This document shows, in pieces, positions 31,634 through 38,207 of a DNA stretch of 47,349 nucleotides (positions within the stretch are counted from its first letter, which is position 1; every line of letters starts with the position of its first letter). A model generated the notes under the pieces. That model saw only the letters and a list, made by a program, of their open reading frames with translations, ran no database searches and was not told the origin of the DNA. The stretch is from NCBI GenBank assembly GCA_035689345.1, contig DASSLR010000066.1:1-47349 (forward strand). The letters run 5' to 3'. Position numbers and translations under genes: made by a program. The DNA is from CF-118 sp035689345. Its GTDB lineage: Bacteria > Chloroflexota > Dormibacteria > Dormibacterales > Dormibacteraceae.

Positions 31634-32716
31634 ATGACCGAGCTCGCGTTCTCGATACCGCCGCTGGACGGCGCGGCCGCGCAGCGGGCGCGTGCCCGCC
31701 AGGACCGGCTCACCAAACCGGCCGGCAGCCTGGGCCGCCTGGAGGACCTTTCGATCTCGCTCGCGGGGATGACGGGCCGCCTCGATCCGCCGCTGCGCCA
31801 CCGCGTCGTGTTCACGCTCGCGGCCGATCACGGGGTCGCGAGGGAGGGCGTGAGCGCCTATCCCGCCGAGGTCACGCCGCAGATGGTGCTGAACTTCCTG
31901 CGCGGAGGCGCCGCGATCAACGTGCTGGCGCGCGGCGCCGGCGTGCGAGTGGTGGTCGCCGACCTCGGCGTCGACGCCGACCTGCCCGACCATCCCGAGC
32001 TGCACGCACTGAAGGTCCGGCGCGGCACTGCCTCGATCACGAAGGGCCCGGCCATGACGCTGGAGGAGGCGCGCCAGGCCATCGAAGCGGGACGCGGGCT
32101 CGTCCAGGAAGAGGCGTCGCGCGGCCTGGACGTGGTCCTCACCGGCGACATGGGCATCGGCAACACCACAGCCTCCGCCGCGCTCATCTGCGGGCTGACG
32201 GGTTTGCCTCCGCAGGACGTTGTCGGTCGCGGAACGGGGGTCGATGACGCGGGCCTCGAGCGCAAACGACAGGCGGTGCGCGACGCGCTCGCCGTGAACG
32301 CGGAGGCGATCGCCAGAGGGCCGCTGCACGCGCTCGCGGCGGTGGGCGGCCTCGAGATCGCCGGCCTGACGGGGGTGATCCTCGAAGGCGCCTCCAGGCG
32401 GTTGCCGGTCGTGATCGACGGCTTCATCTCGGGCGCCGCCGCGCTGACGGCGGCTCGCCTCGCGCCCGGAGTCACGGGCTACCTCATCGCCTCGCACCGG
32501 TCGCAGGAGCTCGGCCACGCGGCGGCCCTGAAGGAGCTGAATCTCGAGCCGCTGCTCGACCTGCGCCTGCGCCTGGGAGAGGGCACGGGCGCGGTGCTCG
32601 CCCTGCCGCTGCTCGACGCGGCGGTCGCCATCCTCAACCAGATGGCGACTTTCGATGAGGCCGGCGTCTCGGAGCGCGAGGGCTCGCAGGTGGAGGCTGC
32701 CCAGGCCGAGTCATAA
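31634..32716 (+). CDS. cobT: Nicotinate-nucleotide:dimethylbenzimidazole phosphoribosyltransferase
   Basis: A 360-residue CobT that activates the lower ligand base to alpha-ribazole phosphate for cobalamin. Family motifs are RQDRLTKPAGSLGRLEDL near the N-terminus, AADHGVAREGVSAYP, GDMGIGNTTASAA, IASHRSQELGHAAAL and LRLGEGTGAVLALPLLDAA, which holds the catalytic glutamate. It is followed by a cobalamin riboswitch, so unlike the downstream genes it sits outside that control unless they share a further promoter. No Shine-Dalgarno is apparent because of the hairpin at 31616-31633. Confidence 0.96.
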   Translation: MTELAFSIPPLDGAAAQRARARQDRLTKPAGSLGRLEDLSISLAGMTGRLDPPLRHRVVFTLAADHGVAREGVSAYPAEVTPQMVLNFLRGGAAINVLARGAGVRVVVADLGVDADLPDHPELHALKVRRGTASITKGPAMTLEEARQAIEAGRGLVQEEASRGLDVVLTGDMGIGNTTASAALICGLTGLPPQDVVGRGTGVDDAGLERKRQAVRDALAVNAEAIARGPLHALAAVGGLEIAGLTGVILEGASRRLPVVIDGFISGAAALTAARLAPGVTGYLIASHRSQELGHAAALKELNLEPLLDLRLRLGEGTGAVLALPLLDAAVAILNQMATFDEAGVSEREGSQVEAAQAES

Positions 32717-32740
32717 TCGACTGGACAACTGAATAACGAG

Positions 32741-32880
32741 CCCACAGGTTGACGGGAAGCCGGTGTCAATCCGGCGCTGTCGCGCAACTGTGAGTGGGGA
32801 GCAGCCGGCCAGCGGCCACCGAGCGCATCGGGAAGGCGGCCGGACGCGTCGATCCACAAGCCAGGAGACCGGACCGTGGG
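32741..32880 (+). ncRNA. Cobalamin riboswitch
   Basis: An RNA leader with the B12-box elements in order: GGGAAGCCGGTG near 32754, CAATCCGGCGCTG, CGCGCAACTGTGA near 32782, the internal GCCACCG and GGGAAGGC stem around 32815-32836, and the terminal AAGCCAGGAGACC near 32858-32870. It lies in the 255-base gap between cobT and the substrate-binding protein gene. The remaining 90 bases to the start show no U-run terminator; a CCTCC at 32914-32918 could pair with the ribosome site GGAGG at 32959-32963, which would fit translational control. Binding of cobalamin should repress the importer and downstream genes. Confidence 0.95.
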
Positions 32881-32971
32881 AAGTCATGCCACCTTGCGCC
32901 GGACAAGGGGACGCCTCCTGCGGCGAGGTTTCCCCCGCCAGGTGGGCCGACAGCCGCCGGAGGATCGCCGG

Positions 32972-33859
32972 ATGCGAATGCATCTGAGCGCGGCCAGCGC
33001 GAAACTGGCCGCCGCACTTGTAGTCCTGGCCGCGTGCGGTACGACCAGCACGGCGACGAACGCCACCACGGTCACGAAAGAACCGCATCGCATCGTTTCG
33101 CTGTCGCCGACCGCGACCGAGATGCTGTTCGCGATCGACGCCGGCCCGCAGGTCGTGGCCGTCGACGACCAGTCGAACTTCCCCGCCAACGCGCCGATGA
33201 CGAAGCTTTCGGGCTTCCAGCCGAACGTCGAGGCGATAGTCGCCTACAAGCCCGACCTCGTGGTCGCGGCCGACGACACCGGCGGCATCGTCCACGCGCT
33301 CGGCCAGCTGTCGATTGCCACGCTGATCGAGCCGGCGGCGCACAACCTCGAGGATTCGTACGCGCAGATCGACCAGCTCGGTGCGGCGACCGGGCATGTG
33401 CCTGAAGCGCAGGCGCTGGTGAAGAAGATGCGAGCGGAGATCGCGAAGGCGACCTCGCTGGTCGCGAAGCCATCGCGGCCTTTGAAGGTCTATCACGAGC
33501 TCGACGACACGTACTACTCGGCGACCTCGAAGACGTTCATCGGCCAGGTCTACCAGCTGCTCGGCCTCACCAACATCGCCGACGGCGCCACCGGCGCCGC
33601 CGCGGACTATCCGCAGCTCTCGTCCGAGTACATCGTCTCCTCGAACCCTGACCTGATCGTGCTTGCCGACACGAAGTGCTGCCGGCAGGACGTGAGCAGC
33701 GTGGGCGCGCGGCCGGGATGGAGCGGCATCGCCGCGGTGAAATCAGGACAGGTCATCGGCGTCGACGACGACATCGCCTCACGCTGGGGCCCGCGCGTCG
33801 TCGACTTCCTCATCACCGTCAGCGCTCACGTCGCCCAGCTGGAGCAGCAGGCGGCGTGA
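32972..33859 (+). CDS. btuF: Corrinoid ABC transporter substrate-binding lipoprotein (BtuF-like)
   Basis: A 295-residue class III binding protein. The N-terminus is a lipoprotein signal with the lipobox LAAC near residue 22. The binding domain has RIVSLSPTATEMLFAIDAG, the NVEAIVAYKPDLVVAADD hinge segment and SSNPDLIVLADT typical of BtuF/FepB proteins. GGAGG lies eight bases before ATG at 32972. The upstream cobalamin riboswitch indicates corrinoid as ligand; an iron siderophore would be the alternative by family alone. It overlaps the permease gene by GTGA. Confidence 0.92.
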   Translation: MRMHLSAASAKLAAALVVLAACGTTSTATNATTVTKEPHRIVSLSPTATEMLFAIDAGPQVVAVDDQSNFPANAPMTKLSGFQPNVEAIVAYKPDLVVAADDTGGIVHALGQLSIATLIEPAAHNLEDSYAQIDQLGAATGHVPEAQALVKKMRAEIAKATSLVAKPSRPLKVYHELDDTYYSATSKTFIGQVYQLLGLTNIADGATGAAADYPQLSSEYIVSSNPDLIVLADTKCCRQDVSSVGARPGWSGIAAVKSGQVIGVDDDIASRWGPRVVDFLITVSAHVAQLEQQAA

Positions 33860-34908
33860 CCGCGCAGGTAATCGCCGCTCCGTTGCGCGTCGCGGGCCTG
33901 CCGCGACTGCGCTGGCTGCCCGCGACGATCGGCGTCGCCGCGCTGCTGGGCGCGGCCCTGCTCGGTGTGCTCGTCGGGCCGGCGCACATCAGCGCCGGCA
34001 CCGTGCTCCAGGTGCTGACAGGCTCCACGAACGGGGACCCTGGACAGGCCTCGATCCTCTGGCAGCTGCGGTTTCCGAGGGTCGGGCTCGGCGCTCTGGT
34101 CGGGGCCATGCTGGCCACCGCCGGCGCCGCCTACCAGGGCGTGTTTAGGAATCCGCTCGCCGACCCTTACCTGCTAGGTGCCGCGGCCGGCGCCAACCTC
34201 GGGGCGACGCTGGCGATCGCGTTCGGCTCGGGCGCCCTGCTCATCGGGGTGAACGTCGTGCCGCTGGCCGCGTTCGTCGGCGCCGGCGTCGCGGTGGGCG
34301 CCGCGTACGTGCTGGGACGCACCGTCACCGGCGTGCGCAGCACGACCGCGCTCATCCTTGCCGGCGTCGCGGTCGCGACGTTCTTCAACGCAGTCCAGAC
34401 CTACGTGCAGCAGACGCAGACGGACACGATCCGCCAGGTCTACTCGTGGATCCTCGGCCGCCTCGTCACCGCGGGATGGGACGGCGTGGTTCTCGTGCTG
34501 CCTTACATCGGAATCAGCGTCGGCGTCATCCTCCTGCATCGAAGGCTGCTCGACGCGCTCAGCGTCGGCGACGAAGAGGTGACGAGCCTCGGCATCTCCG
34601 CGCGACGGGTCAGGCTGCTGGTGGTGGTCGCGGCGACGCTCGGCACCGCGGCGGCGGTGGCCATCGCCGGCACCATCGCGTTCGTGGGCATCATCGTTCC
34701 GCACACCGTGCGGCTTCTCTTCGGGCGCAGCTATCGCGTCGTCATCCCGCTGTCGGTGCTCTTCGGAGGGGCGTTCCTGGTGCTCGCGGACACCGCCGCG
34801 CGCACCGTGGTCGCGCCGGCCGAGCTGTCCATCGGCGTCGTCACGGCTTTCATCGGGGCGCCGTTCTTCATCGTCGTCATGCGCTCGACGCGGGCGGCCG
34901 AGCTGTGA
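33856..34908 (+). CDS. btuC: FecCD-type corrinoid transporter permease (BtuC-like)
   Basis: A 350-residue permease of the FecCD/BtuC family with about ten membrane helices. Typical segments are WQLRFPRVGLGALVGAMLATAGAAYQGVFRNPLADPYLLG near residues 69-108, and the coupling-loop region LLDALSVGDEEVTSLGISARRVRLL. The GTG start at 33856 overlaps the binding-protein stop and the stop overlaps the ATPase start. It is the membrane part of the corrinoid importer. Confidence 0.94.
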   Translation: MTAQVIAAPLRVAGLPRLRWLPATIGVAALLGAALLGVLVGPAHISAGTVLQVLTGSTNGDPGQASILWQLRFPRVGLGALVGAMLATAGAAYQGVFRNPLADPYLLGAAAGANLGATLAIAFGSGALLIGVNVVPLAAFVGAGVAVGAAYVLGRTVTGVRSTTALILAGVAVATFFNAVQTYVQQTQTDTIRQVYSWILGRLVTAGWDGVVLVLPYIGISVGVILLHRRLLDALSVGDEEVTSLGISARRVRLLVVVAATLGTAAAVAIAGTIAFVGIIVPHTVRLLFGRSYRVVIPLSVLFGGAFLVLADTAARTVVAPAELSIGVVTAFIGAPFFIVVMRSTRAAEL

Positions 34909-35699
34909 GCGACGTCGGCATCAGCGGGCTGTCGGTGACGTACGGCGCGACGCGCGCGGTGAACGCGCTCGACCTCGAAGTGGCGGAGGGCGAGTGGCTC
35001 ACGCTCGTCGGCCCGAACGGGGCGGGCAAGAGCAGCATCCTGCGCGCGCTCGCCCGCCTGACTCCGTACGCGGGGCGCATTGAAATAGGACGCGAGGATG
35101 TCGCGCGCCTTGCAGGCCGGCAGCTGGCCCGCCGGGTGGCGATCGTGCTGCAGGTGCCCCACATGCCTGCCGGGATGACGGTTGCGCAGTACGTGATGCT
35201 CGGAAGGAGCCCTCACCTCGGCTACCTTGGTCGCGAGCGGCCGCGCGACGTCGAGGTCGTGGCCGAGGTGCTGAAGCGGCTCTCCCTGGACGCGTTTGCC
35301 GGCCGGACGCTCGACCAGCTCAGCGGTGGCGAGCGCCAGCGCGCCGCCATCGGGCGGGCCCTGGCGCAGGAGGCGCCCGTGCTGCTGATCGACGAGCCCA
35401 CGAGCTCGCTTGACATCTCCCGCCAGCAGGAGGTGCTCGAGCTCATCGACGAGGTCAGGGCATCGCGCGGTCTCACAGTGATCGCCGCGATGCACGACCT
35501 GACGCTGGCCGGCCAGTACGCGGACCGCCTCGCCCTGCTCGTCGACGGCAGGCTGGTCATGGCCGGGCGGCCGGATGAGGTCCTGACCGAGCCGGTGATC
35601 TCAAATCACTACGGGGCCAAGGTGCACGTGATTCGCGACGGGTCCGACACCCCGGCAGTGCTGCCGGTGCGCGCACGCAAGTCGAAGGACCCGGCGTGA
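34905..35699 (+). CDS. btuD: Corrinoid ABC transporter ATP-binding protein (BtuD-like)
   Basis: A 264-residue ATPase with Walker A GPNGAGKSSI (about 38-47), signature LSGGERQRAAIGRALA (about 136-151), Walker B VLLIDEPTSSLD and the switch histidine in AAMHDLTLAGQYADRL. The GTG at 34905 lies within the permease stop. Together with btuF and btuC it makes a complete importer. A C-terminal stretch of about 50 residues after the core (KVHVIRDGSDTPAVLPVRARK) is usual for this branch. Confidence 0.95.
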   Translation: MSDVGISGLSVTYGATRAVNALDLEVAEGEWLTLVGPNGAGKSSILRALARLTPYAGRIEIGREDVARLAGRQLARRVAIVLQVPHMPAGMTVAQYVMLGRSPHLGYLGRERPRDVEVVAEVLKRLSLDAFAGRTLDQLSGGERQRAAIGRALAQEAPVLLIDEPTSSLDISRQQEVLELIDEVRASRGLTVIAAMHDLTLAGQYADRLALLVDGRLVMAGRPDEVLTEPVISNHYGAKVHVIRDGSDTPAVLPVRARKSKDPA

Positions 35700-36262
35700 T
35701 GAGGCCCGACGTCCCGACCAAGGCCCCGGAGCGCGCCCCGCGCAAGGCGCCTTCCGTCGTCATCGTCAACACCGGTGACGGCAAGGGCAAGTCCACCGCC
35801 GCTTTCGGCACGATGCTTCGCGCCGCGGCCCGCGGCTGGAAGGTCTGCGTGATCCAGTTCATCAAGTCGGGCCGCTGGAAGGTGGGCGAGGAGAAGGCGG
35901 CGACGAGCCTCGGCGTCGAATGGTGGGCGATCGGCGACGGGTTCACGTGGGACTCGAAGAACATGGAGCAGACGGAGGCGGTCGCGCGCGAAGCCTGGGC
36001 CGTGAGCAAGCAGAAGATTGCCTCGGCTCAGTACGAGCTGATCATCCTCGACGAGATCACCTATCCGATCAGCTGGGGATGGATCCCGGTCGCGGAGGTC
36101 GTCGAAGCCGTGCGCAATCGCCCGCGATCGCTGAACGTGATCATCACCGGCCGCGACGCCGCGCCCGAGCTCATCGCGCTCGCCGACACGGTGACCGAGA
36201 TGGTCAGCCGCAAGCACGCATTCGATGCGGGCATCCGCGCGATCCGCGGCATCGACTTCTGA
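35699..36262 (+). CDS. cobO: Cob(I)yrinic acid a,c-diamide adenosyltransferase
   Basis: A 187-residue ATP:corrinoid adenosyltransferase of the CobA/CobO/BtuR type. The nucleotide loop is NTGDGKGKSTAAFG near residues 25-38, and QFIKSGRWKVGEE and LIILDEITYPISWGW are conserved. It attaches the upper 5'-deoxyadenosyl group. The ATG at 35699 shares a base with the ATPase stop; the GTG one codon before (35696) is an equally acceptable start and would give GTGA coupling. It overlaps cobU by one base. Confidence 0.95.
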   Translation: MRPDVPTKAPERAPRKAPSVVIVNTGDGKGKSTAAFGTMLRAAARGWKVCVIQFIKSGRWKVGEEKAATSLGVEWWAIGDGFTWDSKNMEQTEAVAREAWAVSKQKIASAQYELIILDEITYPISWGWIPVAEVVEAVRNRPRSLNVIITGRDAAPELIALADTVTEMVSRKHAFDAGIRAIRGIDF

Positions 36263-36774
36263 TGGGATACACGCTGCTCACCGGCGGTGCGCGTTCGGGT
36301 AAGTCGGCGATGGCGCAGCGGATCGCGCTCGCGGCCGGCCCGGCGGTGACCGTCGTCGTCACCGCCGAGGCGAGGGACGAGGAGATGTCCGATCGCATCC
36401 GCCGCCATCGCGCAGAGAGGCCGGCCCAGTGGTCCACGCTCGAGGCGCCGATCGACGTGCTCGGCGCCATCCGGTCCGCGCGGGCCGATGACTTCGTGAT
36501 CCTCGACTGCCTGACGCTGTGGGTCTCGAATCTCCTCGAGGCGGCTCGCGATGCTGCGGACATCACGGCCACCGCGTCACGCGTCGCCCGCGAGCTCGCC
36601 GGCCGGCGCGCCGTGGTGGTCACCAACGAGGTCGGGCTCGGCGTGGTGCCGGCCAACGACCTGGCCAGGCGCTACGTGGAGGTGCTCGGCGCCGTCAATG
36701 CGTGCTTCGCCGACTCGGCCGAGCGCGCCCTGCTCATGGTGGCCGGTCGCGCGATCGAGCTCGCTCCGCCGTGA
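36262..36774 (+). CDS. cobU: Adenosylcobinamide kinase/guanylyltransferase
   Basis: A 170-residue bifunctional enzyme that phosphorylates adenosylcobinamide and transfers GMP to it. The P-loop is GGARSGKS at residues 8-15; RIRRHRAERP carries the guanylylated histidine and VVTNEVGLGVVP the acceptor-site motif. The ATG shares its A with the cobO stop and its own stop overlaps cobS (GTGA). It should act just before CobS in the lower-ligand assembly branch. Confidence 0.95.
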   Translation: MGYTLLTGGARSGKSAMAQRIALAAGPAVTVVVTAEARDEEMSDRIRRHRAERPAQWSTLEAPIDVLGAIRSARADDFVILDCLTLWVSNLLEAARDAADITATASRVARELAGRRAVVVTNEVGLGVVPANDLARRYVEVLGAVNACFADSAERALLMVAGRAIELAPP

Positions 36775-37502
36775 GCATCCGCTCACTCCGCTCCGCCGTG
36801 GCGTTCCTGACTGTGATTCCTGCGGCCGACGCGGCGGGCAGTCCCGGCGAACGCCTCGGCCGTGCCTACTTCCCGCTGGTCGGGGCGGCCGTGGGCCTGG
36901 CCGCGGGCGTCGCGTTCGTCGTGGTCGCGGCGATCGCGGGCAGACTCCTCGCGGCGGTGGCGGCGGTCGCGGTGCTCGCCGCGCTGACTGGCGGCCTCCA
37001 CCTCGACGGCCTGGCGGACGCGGCCGACGGGCTCTTCGGCGTGGGCTCGCTGGAACGGCGCCTCGAGGTCATGCGCGATCCGCGCGTCGGGTCGTTCGGC
37101 GCGGTGACGCTCGTGCTGGTGATCGTGGGCGACGTGGCGGCGCTCTCGTCGCTCAGCCCGGCGCGCGCGCTGGTCGGGCTCGTGGTGGCCGGCGCCCTGT
37201 CGCGCCTCGCGATGCTTGCGGTCGTGGTCGCGGCGCCCTACCGGCACGAGTCGGGCCTGGGCACGGCGGCGCAGGGAGGACGCCGCGCGTTCGACCTGCT
37301 ACTCGGCGCCGCGTTCACCGTCGCCGCCTGCCTGCTGGATCCGCGGCGCGCGGTGATGGCCGCTCTGATGGTCGCGCTCGCGGCGACCGTCGTGGTGGTC
37401 GTGGCCCGCCGGCGCATCGGCGGCGCGACCGGCGACATCTACGGCGCTGTCAGCGAGATCGGGCAGCTGGCGGCGCTGGTGACGTTCGTCGCGGCCGGCT
37501 AG
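36771..37502 (+). CDS. cobS: Adenosylcobinamide-GDP ribazoletransferase (cobalamin synthase)
   Basis: A 243-residue polytopic membrane protein that joins adenosylcobinamide-GDP and alpha-ribazole (or its phosphate) to form cobalamin. The conserved acidic GGLHLDGLADAADGLFG stretch lies near residues 67-83, followed by RRLEVMRDPRVGSFG and the RHESGLG segment. About five to six membrane helices follow. GTG at 36771 within the cobU stop. The next 114 bases hold the second pair of palindromic operators, and the transcription unit probably ends here. Confidence 0.94.
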   Translation: MSIRSLRSAVAFLTVIPAADAAGSPGERLGRAYFPLVGAAVGLAAGVAFVVVAAIAGRLLAAVAAVAVLAALTGGLHLDGLADAADGLFGVGSLERRLEVMRDPRVGSFGAVTLVLVIVGDVAALSSLSPARALVGLVVAGALSRLAMLAVVVAAPYRHESGLGTAAQGGRRAFDLLLGAAFTVAACLLDPRRAVMAALMVALAATVVVVVARRRIGGATGDIYGAVSEIGQLAALVTFVAAG

Positions 37503-37529
37503 CAGAGCAGCTTCGCCGCGGATGTGCAG

Positions 37530-37583
37530 TTTGTATACAAAAGTGCGATTGAGGCACCTCGCAAACGTACCTTTGTATACAAA
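37530..37583 (+). promoter_or_regulatory. Paired palindromic operators upstream of the peroxiredoxin gene
   Basis: Two perfect 12-base palindromes TTTGTATACAAA occupy 37530-37541 and 37572-37583, centres 42 bp apart. A further GCAAACG half-site lies between them at 37561-37567. The proximal centre is about 40 bases before the peroxiredoxin ATG at 37617. The core, pairing, spacing and distance to the start all match the pair in front of the DUF4129/MoxR operon at 13354-13412. There is no T-run after either palindrome. Confidence 0.82.
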
Positions 37584-37616
37584 CCTGCTGGAAGCGCCCT
37601 TCGATAATGATCTGTG

Positions 37617-38195
37617 ATGGCTGAGAGCGGCTGGCTGAGCGAGCTGCCGCAGGGCCTGCCCGTCCCGCAAGACGACGGCGCCGCCGCGCACCTTCGCAAC
37701 ATGCGCATGCCGCGCATCTCGCTCCGCTCCACGCGCGACCGCGCTGTCGACGTCGGTGATCTCGGTCGAAGTAGAACCGTCATCTACATCTATCCGCGGA
37801 CCGGGCGTCCCGACCGGCCCGTGCCCGCGGAGTGGGACGCCATCCCCGGCGCACGCGGATGCACGCCCGAGTCCTGCGGGTTTCGCGACCATTTCGCCGA
37901 GATCACAAGGCTCGGAGCAAACGTTTTCGGTCTCAGCACCCAGCACAGCGATTACCAGAAAGAGGCCGCGGAACGTCTTCACCTGCCGTTCGAGCTGCTG
38001 AGCGATTCAGACTTCGCCTTGACCGATGCGCTGCGGCTGCCGACTTTCGAGTTCGAAGGCGAGCGTCTGCTGAAGCGCCTGACGCTGATCGTGCGCGACG
38101 GTCGAGTCGAGCACGTCTTCTACCCGGTGTTTCCTCCGGACCAACACGCCGAGACCGTGTTCGCCTGGCTCAGCTCCCACCAAGAAAAGGGATGA
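37617..38195 (+). CDS. PrxQ/BCP-like peroxiredoxin
   Basis: A 192-residue thioredoxin-fold protein with the peroxidatic motif GARGCTPESCGFRD near residues 79-92. The two cysteines separated by four residues are the spacing of PrxQ/bacterioferritin-comigratory proteins, where they form an intramolecular disulfide. The TRTVIYIYPRTGRP strand and the FELLSDSDFALTDALRLPTFEFEG segment fit the family; the usual YPKDxTPGC lead-in is expanded by PDRPVPAEWDAIP. It should reduce peroxides using thioredoxin. ATG at 37617 is chosen over GTG one codon earlier. It lies behind the paired operators. Confidence 0.82.
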   Translation: MAESGWLSELPQGLPVPQDDGAAAHLRNMRMPRISLRSTRDRAVDVGDLGRSRTVIYIYPRTGRPDRPVPAEWDAIPGARGCTPESCGFRDHFAEITRLGANVFGLSTQHSDYQKEAAERLHLPFELLSDSDFALTDALRLPTFEFEGERLLKRLTLIVRDGRVEHVFYPVFPPDQHAETVFAWLSSHQEKG

Positions 38196-38207
38196 TCGCC
38201 TTCCGAT

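Noticed and set aside
37530..37583. Palindromes as the cobS terminator
   Set aside because: Same reason: no T-run, a symmetrical 12-mer repeated twice, and located at matching distance from a start codon.
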